This document shows, piece after piece, positions 50,569-60,000 of a stretch of DNA of 64,000 nucleotides (position 1 is its first letter; each line of letters opens with the position of its first letter). Below the pieces are notes generated by a model, which did not search any database, had not been told where the DNA came from, and worked only from the letters and a program-made list of their open reading frames with translations. A program made the position numbers and the translations under genes. The stretch covers positions 349,208 through 413,207 of the forward strand of contig JBGAGO010000003.1 of assembly GCA_044226655.1 (NCBI GenBank), read 5' to 3'. The stretch is from JBEVOS01 sp044226655 (GTDB lineage: Bacteria > Pseudomonadota > Alphaproteobacteria > Caulobacterales > Aquidulcibacteraceae).

Positions 50569-51261
50569 CTAGTCGTCGCTGGTCGAAGAAATCTTGGGCC
50601 GTTCGCCGGAAATGTCCTCGCCGGTGACCAGATAATGGAGGCGTTCGGCGATATTGGTGGCGTGATCGCCCACCCGCTCCAGATTCTTGGCGATGATGAG
50701 CAGATGCGCGCACGGCGTGATGAGGCGCGGATCATCCATCATGTAGGTAAGGAGTTCGCGGAAAAGGGCGTTGAAATGGCTGTCGACGTCCTCGTCCCAC
50801 ATCCAGACCGCCATGGCCGAGAAGGTGTCGCGATTGGTGTAGGCGTCGAGCACCTGCTTCAAATTCGCCATGACGATCTTCGCCATGCGCTCGACGGAGC
50901 CGACCAGCGGCGCCGGCGCGCCTTCATTCAGGATCAGCACGCGCCGCGCGATGTTGCGCGCCAATTCGCCGATGCGCGCGATCTCGCTGGCGATGCGCCA
51001 GGACGAGATCACGTGACGCAGATCGGCGGCCACGGGCTGATGCAAAGCAAGCAGATTGACTGCGTCGCGTTCGATCTCGCGGTGCAGCGCGTCTATCTTG
51101 ATGTCGCGGGCTATGGCGTCCTGCGCCAGCGCGGAATTGCGGCGCGTCAGCGACGTGACCGAAATCGACAACGCCGTCTCGGCCATGCCGCCCAAGCGTT
51201 CAACTTTTTGGGCAAGATCGCTGAGCGCGACAGCGTAGGCCTGCACAGTGCGTTCCGGCAC
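50569..51261 (-). CDS. phoU: Phosphate signalling protein PhoU
   Basis: 230 residues in two three-helix-bundle repeats, each with a metal-binding block: RDIKIDALHREIERDAVNLL with ISSWRIASEIARIGELARNI, and ALFRELLTYMMDD with AHLLIIAKNLERVGDHATNI. PhoU curbs phosphate uptake by the Pst transporter and PhoR. Here it stands alone, without pst or phoB genes in view. The start at 51261 gives a normal-length protein. Confidence 0.95.
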   Translation of the reverse strand: MPERTVQAYAVALSDLAQKVERLGGMAETALSISVTSLTRRNSALAQDAIARDIKIDALHREIERDAVNLLALHQPVAADLRHVISSWRIASEIARIGELARNIARRVLILNEGAPAPLVGSVERMAKIVMANLKQVLDAYTNRDTFSAMAVWMWDEDVDSHFNALFRELLTYMMDDPRLITPCAHLLIIAKNLERVGDHATNIAERLHYLVTGEDISGERPKISSTSDD

Positions 51262-51345
51262 GGGGACTCACTCAAACTCGACATCCCCCACCTACCGCGC
51301 CGTGATGACGCGCCGATGACAGGCAGCTGCGTTTGCGCCCTGCGA

Positions 51346-51972
51346 TCAGAACTTTGTCACGCGCGCGGCGTAGTCGGCGCGGAGGCGTTCGGCGGCGGGC
51401 GTGGCGGCGGCGCCGAGGTAGACGACGCCGGCGAGGCGTTCGTGTTCGGCAAGGCCCAGCGCGGCGCGTCCGCGCGCGTCATAGGCCATCCATTCGGTGA
51501 GCCAGGTTCCTGCAAAGCCCATCGCGTGCGCGGCGATCAAGAGCCCGTAGCAGACCGCGCCGGCCGACAGCACTTGCTCCCATTCGGGGACCTTGGCCGA
51601 GGCCAGCGGCGAAGACACCACGATCACCGCGACGGGCGCCTGCAGGAAGCGCTTGCGTTCGATCGAGAGCCGTTCGGCCGCCACGCCATCGCTCTCCAAA
51701 ATCGCGGCGAGCGCCTCGCCCGCGCGCTGGCGGCCATCCTCTTCGATCAGGATGAAGCGCCAGGGGCCGAGCTTGCCGTGATCGGGCGCGCGCGCGGCGA
51801 GCCGTAGCAGCGTATCGAGCTGCGCTGGCGTCGGGCCCGGTTCGGCGAGGAACATCGTCTTAGTCGAGCGCCGCTCGGCCAGGAGCGCCAGCGTTTCGAC
51901 GCTTTCGCGCGCGGCTGAGACCGGCGCGTGTTCGGCGGGGCTCGGCGGAATCTGATCGGGATGGATGCTCAA
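51346..51972 (-). CDS. Nitroreductase family protein
   Basis: 208 residues of the FMN-dependent nitroreductase fold, YdjA-like. RRSTKTMFLAEPGPT near residue 35 is the phosphate-binding start, then LLRLAARAPDHGKLGPWRF and, near the end, GFAGTWLTEWMAYDA. Reduces nitro or quinone compounds with NAD(P)H; substrate unknown. The 90 bases between its end and phoU are blank. Confidence 0.88.
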   Translation of the reverse strand: MSIHPDQIPPSPAEHAPVSAARESVETLALLAERRSTKTMFLAEPGPTPAQLDTLLRLAARAPDHGKLGPWRFILIEEDGRQRAGEALAAILESDGVAAERLSIERKRFLQAPVAVIVVSSPLASAKVPEWEQVLSAGAVCYGLLIAAHAMGFAGTWLTEWMAYDARGRAALGLAEHERLAGVVYLGAAATPAAERLRADYAARVTKF

Positions 51973-52061
51973 GCGTGCGTGTCCTTTGCGTGGCGCGCGG
52001 GTTTTGGGCGATGTAGGGGCTTCGCGCAGGCTTTGCGAGTCGTTTGCAACAGGATCGTCAC

Positions 52062-52661
52062 ATGAGCGAGGATTGGGAAGAAGACGGCAATCCCTGGCGG
52101 ATCGACGGCGTGCGCCGCGTCTATGAAAACGGCTGGTTCGCGATCGACGAGCATGACGGGATCAATCCCGCGGGCAAGCCCGCGACCTATGGGGTGATCC
52201 GGGTGCGCCGGCGCGCGGTGGGCGTCTTGCCGATCGATGCGCAGGGCATGGTGCATTTGGTCGGCCAATGGCGCTTTCCGCTGGCGCGCTATTCCTGGGA
52301 AATGCCGGAGGGCGGGGCCGAACCGGGCGAGGATTCGGCGGCCTGCGCGCACCGCGAATTGCAGGAGGAAACCGGCCTGCGCGCCGCGCATTTGGAGAAG
52401 ATCCTCACCATGGACCTCTCCAACTCGCTCACCGACGAGGAATGCGATCTTTATCTCGCCACCGAGTTGACGCCCGGGCCCGACAATCCGGAAGAGGTGG
52501 AGGTTCTCAAGCGCCGCACCGCCCCGTTCCGCGCCCTGCTGGCGCGCGCCGCGGAGGGGAAAATTACCGATTCCCTTACGGTTGCGGCGCTCTTTAGGGC
52601 GCACCACATGGCGGTGACCGGGGAATTGCCGGAAGCGCTCGCCCGCGTCATGCTTGGGTAA
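52062..52661 (+). CDS. NUDIX hydrolase
   Basis: 199 residues. The NUDIX box is complete: GGAEPGEDSAACAHRELQEE followed by TGL near residues 80-102, holding the metal-binding glutamates. The N-terminus (WRIDGVRRVYENGWFAIDEH) and YGVIRVRRRAVGV suggest an ADP-ribose-type pyrophosphatase. ATG at 52062 has AGGA upstream. Diverges from the nitroreductase gene; cysE follows after 42 bases. Confidence 0.9.
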   Translation: MSEDWEEDGNPWRIDGVRRVYENGWFAIDEHDGINPAGKPATYGVIRVRRRAVGVLPIDAQGMVHLVGQWRFPLARYSWEMPEGGAEPGEDSAACAHRELQEETGLRAAHLEKILTMDLSNSLTDEECDLYLATELTPGPDNPEEVEVLKRRTAPFRALLARAAEGKITDSLTVAALFRAHHMAVTGELPEALARVMLG

Positions 52662-52703
52662 TTAACGACAGGCCAGGGCAGGGCCGACAGAGGAGACGAC
52701 CGA

Positions 52704-53537
52704 ATGGCGGATCAGACCTCGGCCAAGCCGCGCCTGTTTGAGGCGTCCGGCGGCGTATGGGCCCAATTGCGCGTGGAGGCGGTGCAGGCCGCCGCGGAAG
52801 AGCCGCTGCTGGCCTCTTATCTCCACGCCACCATCCTGCATCACGACAAGATCGAAGAGGCGCTCTCTTACCACCTCGCGCAAAAGCTCGGCGGGCTCGA
52901 CATGAACCCGCTGCAAATGCGCGAGGTCTGCCGCGAAGCCTTCGCCGCCGATCCCGAGATTGCACGCGCGGCTGAACGCGACATGCGCGCCGCGCGCGAC
53001 CGCGATCCCGCGTGCCGGACCTATCTGCAGCCGTTCCTGTTCTACAAGGGCTATGCGGGCCTGCAGGCCTATCGCATTTCGCACTGGCTGATGAAGCAGG
53101 AGCGCGAAACGCTCGCGTTCTACCTGCAGAGCCGCATCTCCGAATTGTTCAGCGTCGACATCAACCCTTCGGCCGTGATCGGCTCGGGCATCTTCATCGA
53201 TCACGCGCACGGCATCGTCATCGGCGAGACCGCGGTGGTGGAGGACGACGTCTCCATGCTGCATTCGGTGACGCTGGGCGGCACCGGCAAAGCCGGCGGC
53301 GATCGCCATCCGAAAATCCGGCGCGGCGTGCTGATCGGCGCGGGCGCCAAAGTGCTGGGCAATATCGAGGTGGGCGAGGAGGCGCGCATCGCGGCCGGCT
53401 CCGTCGTGCTCGATCCGGTGCCGGCGCGCTGCACGGTGGCGGGCATCCCGGCTAAACGCGTCGGCGGCGCCTGCTGCGGCGAGTCCACGACGCCGGCGCA
53501 GGAGATGGAGCATCGGTTCTTCGATCCGGGCATCTGA
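52704..53537 (+). CDS. cysE: Serine O-acetyltransferase
   Basis: 277 residues. Makes O-acetylserine, the carbon skeleton for cysteine. The helical N-terminal part includes AEEPLLASYLHATILHHD; the left-handed beta helix begins at INPSAVIGSGIFIDHAHGIV and continues with VTLGGTGKAGGDRHPKIRRG. It ends in FFDPGI, a C-terminal isoleucine of the kind that docks CysK. Normal length. Starts 42 bases after the NUDIX gene. Confidence 0.95.
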   Translation: MADQTSAKPRLFEASGGVWAQLRVEAVQAAAEEPLLASYLHATILHHDKIEEALSYHLAQKLGGLDMNPLQMREVCREAFAADPEIARAAERDMRAARDRDPACRTYLQPFLFYKGYAGLQAYRISHWLMKQERETLAFYLQSRISELFSVDINPSAVIGSGIFIDHAHGIVIGETAVVEDDVSMLHSVTLGGTGKAGGDRHPKIRRGVLIGAGAKVLGNIEVGEEARIAAGSVVLDPVPARCTVAGIPAKRVGGACCGESTTPAQEMEHRFFDPGI

Positions 53538-53601
53538 CCGGCACCGATCCGCAGCTGCGTCCAAACACCATTAACCGCGCCGCTCTAGCGTGGGCGTCGC
53601 C

Positions 53602-54738
53602 ATGTCGCGAAGCGGCCCCCGTGACCTCTCCTTGATTCGCGAAAGCGGTTCGACCGCGCGCGTGCTCAATTTATCGATCGTTTACGAACGCCATCGCGAC
53701 AAGCCCGAATATGAGGCGGCGCCGTTCTTTCGCAACAAGCGGCTGAACCGCGCTCTGGTGCTGAAACACGCCCTGCGCGGCGATGAGCGGCCGCTGTTCC
53801 GCGGCCCCCGCGTCTCGGCCACCAAGATCGTGCTGCCGTTCGCGGCGGGCGAATTACAGCTCGGCGGCGTGAGCTTCATGGTCGACCAGATCGGATTCGA
53901 CCGGGCCATGCGCGAAGGCCTTGGCGGCTATGACGGCGAAGAGGATTATGCGCACGATTGCGAGCTCCTGCAGCTGCTCGATGCGCTGCCCTCGTTCGAT
54001 CCCTTCTTGATGCGCGAGCGCATGCGCCATTGGGGCGCCGAGCCGGCGCGCATCTACTTCGACGTCTCTGAGGCCGACGTGTCGCGTATGCGCGCTTTCG
54101 CGGGCGCGGAGATTGAGCAATTGGTGCGTCTAGCCTTCGCGGGCGCCGGTGAGGGCGGGCGCGAATTGGCGCAGCGCCTCGCTGACAAGCTGATGACCGA
54201 TGACACCGCCCGCGCGCTCGATCCGCTGCGCGAAGTGCTGCGCATGACGGGCGAGGATTATCGCGAGGGCGTGTTCGCGTGGAAGGGCTTCCTCTACTAC
54301 AAATGGTTGGTGCGCGATCTGCCGGCCGAGCTTGAGCAGCTGAAGCGCGACATCCTCGGCGCGCGCATCAACGGCGCCGCGGCCGCGCAAGTGGAGAGCT
54401 TGCGCACTTGCCGCATCCGCATCGTGCGGGCGCTCGAACTCGCCGCCGCGCGCGTGGCCCATGAGGTGCACGCCTATGATACGGCCTTCGCGGGCCTGGC
54501 GGGCGGCGATGCGAGCGCCTTCCGCGCCTTCCTGATCGAAGCGCCGCGCCTGTTCGTGCCGATCGGCGAGGCCATCGGCGTGATCAAGCATATCGCGTGC
54601 TTCTGGCGCTTCCGCTTTCAGGGCCGCGTGGTCGCCGCCATGGAGGCCGCCGAAGCTATCGAGATGTTCCAGGAATTCGATATCACGCTGGCCAGCGTCG
54701 AATTGCTGCGCGAGGACGAAGCGCCCGCGCTGATCTAG
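53602..54738 (+). CDS. Conserved-looking protein of unknown function
   Basis: 378 residues, soluble. It opens SRSGPRDLSLIRESGSTARV and has aromatic, charged blocks (FFRNKRLNRALVLKHALRGD, FLYYKWLVRDLPAELEQLKR) and a largely helical C-terminal half. I do not recognise a family. Start ATG 53602 is preferred over GTG 53590 by position of the first structured residues; neither has a strong ribosome-binding site. It lies between cysE and hfaD (the stop is 3 bases from the hfaD stop), so it could relate to envelope or surface functions, but that is only proximity. Confidence 0.7.
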   Translation: MSRSGPRDLSLIRESGSTARVLNLSIVYERHRDKPEYEAAPFFRNKRLNRALVLKHALRGDERPLFRGPRVSATKIVLPFAAGELQLGGVSFMVDQIGFDRAMREGLGGYDGEEDYAHDCELLQLLDALPSFDPFLMRERMRHWGAEPARIYFDVSEADVSRMRAFAGAEIEQLVRLAFAGAGEGGRELAQRLADKLMTDDTARALDPLREVLRMTGEDYREGVFAWKGFLYYKWLVRDLPAELEQLKRDILGARINGAAAAQVESLRTCRIRIVRALELAAARVAHEVHAYDTAFAGLAGGDASAFRAFLIEAPRLFVPIGEAIGVIKHIACFWRFRFQGRVVAAMEAAEAIEMFQEFDITLASVELLREDEAPALI

Positions 54739-54741
54739 CGC

Positions 54742-55791
54742 TTAGTCTTCGCCCGTGACGCTGTAGGCCGCCGCATTGCCGATGGCGTTCGCATTGCCCG
54801 TAACGACGCCGCCGCGGCGCGCGCGCAGCGTGACGACGCTCTCGACCCGGCCATCGTTCACTTGCGCGTTGGAGGCCGAAAGCGCCGCTTCGCCGCACGA
54901 ATTGCACAGCGCCGCGGTGACGACATTGCCGTAAGCCGTCGCCGAGCCGTCGGCGTCGCCATAGCCATTGACGCTGGCCGCATAGGCGCCGACGAAACCG
55001 CTATTGCTCTGCTGCGTATCGATCACCGTGTCGGAGCCGATATTGGTGATGACGGCGGAATTGCCGACGCCATAGGCCGCCGCGCTGGCGAGCCAGGCAT
55101 CGCCGAGCGTCACGTAAGCTTCCGCGATCGCGCCGGCGCGATTGTCCTGGCGCGCGGCGGCGTTCACATAGCCCCATTGATTGTCGAGCGTCAGCGCGTT
55201 GCCGCTGGCGCTCGCCTGCGCGCTCGCCTCAGCGGCGGAGCGCGCATAGAGATCGACATGCGCCGTGACGCCGTCGCCTGAATTGGTTTGATCCGTCGCC
55301 GTGAGCATCGTCGTTGTGTAGCCGGTGGTGGCGATCACATTGCCGCTGGCGCTTGCAGAGGCCGTCGCCGCATCTGAGACGCAGCAAAGATCGGCTTCGA
55401 CATTGGCTTCGATCGAGCCCGAATTGCTCTGGCCCTGCACCAGGGTGAGATCGCCGCTTTCGGCGGCGGCGGAGACGATGTTCGCGCTGGCGTTGGCTTC
55501 GGCGTTCACGGCGTAGGCCGCGCCGCTCTGCACGCTGGTTTGCGCGCGCGCATCGCCTTGACTGCGTTGCGCGCCATGCACGACCAGGCTGCGGTCGTAA
55601 GCGGCGGCGGAGAAGGAATTGCCGCCGGCGTTGGAAACGGCGTTCACCTCGTCGGCGTCGTAGACGTCGACATCGACGGCCGCGAAGCTGTCGTCGAGAC
55701 GCACTTGGCTGCTGGAGAGCTGCGATTGGGCCAGCGCGGACGGAGCCGCCAGCGCCGCGAGCGCGGCGCCGGCGAGAAGCAAGCGGATCAT
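54742..55791 (-). CDS. hfaD: Holdfast anchor protein HfaD
   Basis: 349 residues with a signal peptide (LLAGAALAALAAPSALA, cut before QSQL) and then a long stretch rich in A, S, N, D and G with repeated short motifs such as SASGNV, YGVGNSAV and IGNAAAYS. This composition and its place after hfaB fit HfaD, an outer-membrane protein that helps hold the adhesive holdfast on the cell in Caulobacter. ATG 55791 has GGAG nine bases upstream; GTG 55797 is too close to it. Third gene of hfaA-hfaB-hfaD. Confidence 0.85.
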   Translation of the reverse strand: MIRLLLAGAALAALAAPSALAQSQLSSSQVRLDDSFAAVDVDVYDADEVNAVSNAGGNSFSAAAYDRSLVVHGAQRSQGDARAQTSVQSGAAYAVNAEANASANIVSAAAESGDLTLVQGQSNSGSIEANVEADLCCVSDAATASASASGNVIATTGYTTTMLTATDQTNSGDGVTAHVDLYARSAAEASAQASASGNALTLDNQWGYVNAAARQDNRAGAIAEAYVTLGDAWLASAAAYGVGNSAVITNIGSDTVIDTQQSNSGFVGAYAASVNGYGDADGSATAYGNVVTAALCNSCGEAALSASNAQVNDGRVESVVTLRARRGGVVTGNANAIGNAAAYSVTGED

Positions 55792-55812
55792 GAGCACGCG
55801 CTCCGCGATGCG

Positions 55813-56985
55813 TTAGGAACGAAGGCCGGGACGTGCGCCTTCCGGCGCGCCGGGCGCGACGACCGGCTGCGGCGCGGGGCCTTGCGGCGCGAGCGGCAGA
55901 TTGGCCGGCGCACTCTGGCGCGCCGCGGAAGCTTCCGGGCCGGAGATGACGGCCGGCTCGTTCGCCGAATGGCCGGTGCGCGCATCGGTCGTGCCGCGGA
56001 TGTTGTCATCGCGGCGCGCGTGCCAGGCATCGCGATCGACGCGGCGCGCGGCGGCGTCATGCGCGAGCGAAGACGGGCCGGTGCGGAACGAGCCGGTGGC
56101 TTGCGCCGGGCCCATCGGATCGCCAGCTTGCGCCAGCGCTTCGTGGCACACCGAGCTGTCGGCGACGCCGTACATGTTGGCCATCACTTCGACGACCGCG
56201 CGTTCAACGCCGGCGCGCACCGCGAGCTGCACGGGCTCCAGCGCGCGATCGCCGACACTGAGATCGAGCAAGGTGTCGTCGAAGAAGGAGAACACGCCCG
56301 CGCGCACTTCGCGGCCGACGATCTGCTTTTGATAGGAGATGACATCGACGACTTCGAGCGTACGCGTATCGATCAGGCGGAAATCGAGGCCGATGTTCAT
56401 CACATAGACGCGGCCGCCTAGATTGCCGCGATCGTCGCGCGAATTCACGCCGCCGATATAGGCGTCCACGCCTTGCGAGCGGATGTCGTAATTGAGTTCG
56501 GTGATGCCGCCGACGAAATAGTAATCGGAGCCGGGGATTTGCCCGGCCATGATGCGGCGAATGTCATCGCTCGGCGTTGCGCCGCCGTCCTGTCCGATGA
56601 GGCGCGAATTGGCGTAGCGCAGTTCGAGTTCGGTGACGGAGGTGTCGAAGCGTTCGACCAGGCGCGCGCCGGTCTTGGCGAACGCGCTCATCGCCATCAG
56701 CGAGGCGCCTTGCGTGATGCGCCGGCCGCCATCTTCGTTGACCGTGCCGGTGTAATCGAGAATGCGGCCCACGGCGATGCGCGGCGCGGCCATGTTGCGC
56801 GATTGCGCAAAGTCCGCGAGGCAGGTCAGCGCGGGCGTGTAGGGCGTCGGGTTCGCCGTCACCGGCGCGCCGCCGATCGGCGCGGCGTAGAGGCCATCAT
56901 GGCCGGCGTAGGGCGTCGCGCAGCCGCCGAGGCCGGACAGGCCCGCCAGCGCCGCTGCCGAACCGAGAAGGGCGCGGAGGCTCAT
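55813..56985 (-). CDS. hfaB: Holdfast anchor lipoprotein HfaB (CsgG-like)
   Basis: 390 residues. Lipobox LSGLGGC near residue 16-22, then a CsgG-type domain: RIAVGRILDYTGTVNEDGGR, QGASLMAMSAFAKTG and FVGGITELNYDIRSQGVDAY. HfaB is thought to form the outer-membrane secretion pore for HfaA and HfaD. The C-terminal 100 residues are low-complexity and proline-rich. ATG overlaps the hfaA stop (ATGA). Strong support for a holdfast-making relative of Caulobacter. Confidence 0.92.
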   Translation of the reverse strand: MSLRALLGSAAALAGLSGLGGCATPYAGHDGLYAAPIGGAPVTANPTPYTPALTCLADFAQSRNMAAPRIAVGRILDYTGTVNEDGGRRITQGASLMAMSAFAKTGARLVERFDTSVTELELRYANSRLIGQDGGATPSDDIRRIMAGQIPGSDYYFVGGITELNYDIRSQGVDAYIGGVNSRDDRGNLGGRVYVMNIGLDFRLIDTRTLEVVDVISYQKQIVGREVRAGVFSFFDDTLLDLSVGDRALEPVQLAVRAGVERAVVEVMANMYGVADSSVCHEALAQAGDPMGPAQATGSFRTGPSSLAHDAAARRVDRDAWHARRDDNIRGTTDARTGHSANEPAVISGPEASAARQSAPANLPLAPQGPAPQPVVAPGAPEGARPGLRS

Positions 56986-57353
56986 TGATTGTCTCCATTC
57001 AGAACGACGCTTTGGTCGCCATTGTTGATTTGCGTGCTGTCGACGATGACGGTGTTCCAGCTGCCCTGGGTGACGACGACCAATTGGTTGCCGACCGCGG
57101 TTCCGCTAAGCGAATCGCCAGCGCCGCCATCGCCCAGGCCGCCGAACAAGGTGGATTGGTTCATGATGCGGCCATCGACCACGAGGCGATTGCCGTTCTC
57201 ATCGCGCGTGCTTGGATTGATCGGCTGGTCCCAGCTGTCATTGTCCATGCCGTAGCCGCGCTCGAACGCGCCGACGCTCTCGGCCGCCTGCGCGAAGGCC
57301 GGCGTGGCCGAGGCGAGCGCGAGCGCCGCGAGACAAGGAAAAGCAATCCGCAT
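56982..57353 (-). CDS. hfaA: Holdfast anchor protein HfaA
   Basis: 123 residues with a signal peptide (LAALALASATPAFA, cut before QAAES). The mature part has curli-like N/Q/G features (MNQSTLFGGLGDG and NTVIVDSTQINNGDQSVVLN). HfaA in Caulobacter is a small amyloid-like surface protein tethering the holdfast polysaccharide. ATG at 57353 gives the signal peptide its proper start; a longer frame has no sense upstream. First gene of the operon; the rhomboid gene diverges 193 bases away. Confidence 0.88.
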   Translation of the reverse strand: MRIAFPCLAALALASATPAFAQAAESVGAFERGYGMDNDSWDQPINPSTRDENGNRLVVDGRIMNQSTLFGGLGDGGAGDSLSGTAVGNQLVVVTQGSWNTVIVDSTQINNGDQSVVLNGDNQ

Positions 57354-57546
57354 TGCGCGAGGCCCCAGCCGCTTGAATTCGTCAGGTGAATTCGTCTGGA
57401 CGGGGAGAAAGCAATGCGCGTGCCAGCGCCGCGCGCGTGTTCGCCGCGGCCAAGCAGCCTTAACGGCGGCGCAATCTCGGCCCATGGTCCGCTTTCGCGC
57501 GCGGGGCGCGTGCCGAATTGAGCCGGCGGGGAGAATTTAACCAAAG

Positions 57547-58188
57547 ATGGGGCGGGGCATTCCACCGATGACGCTGGCTTTGGCCGCGTCCTTCGTCATC
57601 GCGCACATCGCGTTTCAGTTCGCGTCGATCGATGCGAAGAATTTCATTTACTATACTTTCGCGGTGATCCCGCTGCGCTTTGACGCCAACGGGCCGGACT
57701 CATTCACGCATTGGTACGAGGCGCTGGGCCCGCTGTTCGGCCACGCCTTCCTGCATGGCGGCTGGGCGCATCTCCTTATGAATACGATCGTGTTCGTGCA
57801 GGGCGCGCCGGTGGTGGAATGGCGCATCGGGCCATGGCGCCTGCTGGCGCTCTTTTTCATTTCGGCGGCGGTGGGCGCGGGCGCGTACGTCCTCTTCAAT
57901 CCGCACGGGACCATCCCCGCCATCGGCGCCTCGGGCGCGGCGTGCGGCGTGTTCGCTGCCTGCTTCATGGCGCTCGGACGCAATTGGCGCGACGCGTGGC
58001 GGCGGCCAGAGATCCGCAATCTGGCGATCGTGTTCCTGGTGGTGAATGTCGGGCTCGCCGCCGCGGCGCGCGCGACGGGCCTTCTGCCGATCGCCTGGGA
58101 GGCGCATCTCGGCGGCTTCATCGGCGGCGCCCTGGCCTATCTCGCGCTGGCGCCGAAGCAGGCTGTTGCGCCGGGACCGTGGGGCTGA
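57547..58188 (+). CDS. Rhomboid family intramembrane serine protease
   Basis: 213 residues, six helices. Conserved parts are GHAFLHGGWAHLLMNTIVFV, the catalytic GASGAACG (serine) near residue 125 and the histidine in WEAHLGGFIGGAL near 185. Cuts membrane proteins within the bilayer; target unknown. GGGGAGA precedes the ATG at 57547. Ends 8 bases from the GDYXXLXY-type gene on the opposite strand. Confidence 0.92.
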   Translation: MGRGIPPMTLALAASFVIAHIAFQFASIDAKNFIYYTFAVIPLRFDANGPDSFTHWYEALGPLFGHAFLHGGWAHLLMNTIVFVQGAPVVEWRIGPWRLLALFFISAAVGAGAYVLFNPHGTIPAIGASGAACGVFAACFMALGRNWRDAWRRPEIRNLAIVFLVVNVGLAAAARATGLLPIAWEAHLGGFIGGALAYLALAPKQAVAPGPWG

Positions 58189-58196
58189 GCGCGGCG

Positions 58197-58799
58197 TTAG
58201 AACATCGACAGCATCAGCCGTTCGTTCTCGACCAGAAGCCCTTTCAAGCGCGCTCTGCCGTCTTGGCCGATGGAGAAGATGGCGGCGACGGGCGTCTCTC
58301 CATTTGGCGCGCGCATCAGCCGGTCGATGCGCTCGGCGTCGCGCTGATTGATGTGGAAGCGGTCGACATTGAGATCGGTGAACAGGATCGCACGTCCGTC
58401 CCCGCCTTCGCTCGGCGGCGAACAATGCGCCGCGCCGCGGGCGGCGATGTCGCCCAGGCGCGCCAGGCTTTCGCGCGAAGGGCCGGCAGCGACGACGCGC
58501 GCGTGATCGCCCTCGGCGGCGAGCGCGACCCAGCCATTCATATCCGCCATCCAGGGTGAAAACGCGCCGCCGCCTTCGATCGTCGCCGGGCAGGGCGCGC
58601 CTTCCGGCAGCGTCTCCGCCAGCGAGATGGTCACGTAATGCCCGCTCAGCAAATCGCGCGGATCGACGGCCTGCATCGGCAGGATCACCACGACGCCCGC
58701 CGCGCGCGCCCGCGCTTCGGAAATGACCAGGCCGACAAGTGCGCCGATGCACAGCACGGCGACGAGGAGGATTCTCTGCGGCGCGGCGAAGCGCATCAT
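58197..58799 (-). CDS. GDYXXLXY-type membrane-anchored protein
   Basis: 200 residues: one N-terminal membrane helix (ILLVAVLCIGALVGLVI), then LLSGHYVTISLAETL, a variant of the GDYxxLxY motif, and later DRFHINQRDAERID. Family function unknown; such genes nearly always follow DUF2157, as here. The ATG overlaps the DUF2157 stop (ATGA). The C-terminal part is likely periplasmic. Confidence 0.85.
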   Translation of the reverse strand: MMRFAAPQRILLVAVLCIGALVGLVISEARARAAGVVVILPMQAVDPRDLLSGHYVTISLAETLPEGAPCPATIEGGGAFSPWMADMNGWVALAAEGDHARVVAAGPSRESLARLGDIAARGAAHCSPPSEGGDGRAILFTDLNVDRFHINQRDAERIDRLMRAPNGETPVAAIFSIGQDGRARLKGLLVENERLMLSMF

Positions 58800-59875
58800 G
58801 GCTTGGCCTCCGCTTTGGCGCGCTGGCGCAGCATGAGCCCGATCACCAGCGCCGCCAAGGCCGCCACGAAGAAGAGTCCGGCGGCGGCCAAGAGGTTGAG
58901 GCCGAGATCGCTTAGCAGGGCGAAGATCGCGCCGATAAGGCCGAGCACGCCGATCGTCGCCACCGCATTGTGCTGATCGTTGCGCCCGAGCGCGACCATG
59001 GCGCCCGCGATCACGAGCCAGGCGAGGCGATGAACGATGTTGAGGCCTGGCGTATCCGCCGCATAGCCGGCGATGACGAAGAAGATCAGCGCGCCGGCCG
59101 CAAACCATCCGTAGAACACCGATGCGAACGCGATCCCATCGGCCCGGCGCCAGCGCTGGCGCGCCAAGAGAGCCACGCCCGCCAGGATGATCGCGGTGAG
59201 AAAGAGCATGGCGCCATGCGCTTCCAGCCGCGCGCTGGTCCAAGCCAGCGCGGCGAGAAGCGCCACAGCGCTGGCATGCGCAAGCGGCGCGGACTTCCAT
59301 TGTTGTGTCAGCACCAGTCCCAACGGCGCGGCGAAACACAGCCAGGGCACGTCCGTCCGCGTTGATATCCAATCGCCGAGCGAGAAATCCGCCATGCCGA
59401 AGAAGGCGAGCCCCGCGATCGCGGCGCCAGTCGAGCGGCCCGCCAGCGCCAGCGCAAACGCGGCCACGCCCGCGCCACGGAGCGCGGCGCGCGGATCGCC
59501 GACGATGTCGAAGATTTGTCCGGTCAAACCGATTGCCGCGGCGAACACCAGCGCAGCGAAGGTGAGCAAGCCGTCGGCGTAGCGCGGGCGCTGATGCTGC
59601 GCACACCAAGCGGCGCCGCCGGCTGCCGCAGCGAACACGCCGAGCACCAGCACGAAGCGCACAAGGCGCGGAATGTCAGACCAGTTCGCGGCGATGAACG
59701 CGATCGCCGCCACGCCCAGCAGCACGGCGCCGATCCACGCCAGCGCGCTCGCCGCATCGAGCCGGCGCGGATCGGGAATCGTAGCGAGGATTTCGTCGCG
59801 TTTGTCCGCGTTCACCAATCCCGCATCGATCCAGTGCGCGAGGTCGGCGGCGACCTTCTGCTTGTAACTCGGCAT
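58796..59875 (-). CDS. DUF2157 multi-helix membrane protein
   Basis: 359 residues. A short cytoplasmic helix bundle at the start (DLAHWIDAGLVNADKRDEIL) is the DUF2157 domain; then about ten membrane helices to the end. Function unknown. ATG 59875 (MPSYKQKV) is chosen as the start of similarity. Paired with the GDYXXLXY gene by a four-base overlap, a widespread pairing. Confidence 0.88.
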   Translation of the reverse strand: MPSYKQKVAADLAHWIDAGLVNADKRDEILATIPDPRRLDAASALAWIGAVLLGVAAIAFIAANWSDIPRLVRFVLVLGVFAAAAGGAAWCAQHQRPRYADGLLTFAALVFAAAIGLTGQIFDIVGDPRAALRGAGVAAFALALAGRSTGAAIAGLAFFGMADFSLGDWISTRTDVPWLCFAAPLGLVLTQQWKSAPLAHASAVALLAALAWTSARLEAHGAMLFLTAIILAGVALLARQRWRRADGIAFASVFYGWFAAGALIFFVIAGYAADTPGLNIVHRLAWLVIAGAMVALGRNDQHNAVATIGVLGLIGAIFALLSDLGLNLLAAAGLFFVAALAALVIGLMLRQRAKAEAKP

Positions 59876-60000
59876 GCGTTCTCCGGCGTGTGGGTTAACA
59901 CGCGGCAAGAGTGCGCGCGAATGCTCGCGCACCCGTGTTGGCGCTACGTCTTGTCAGATTGTCGCAGCGCGCGCATCGTCGCAAAAGGGAGGAACAGCCC

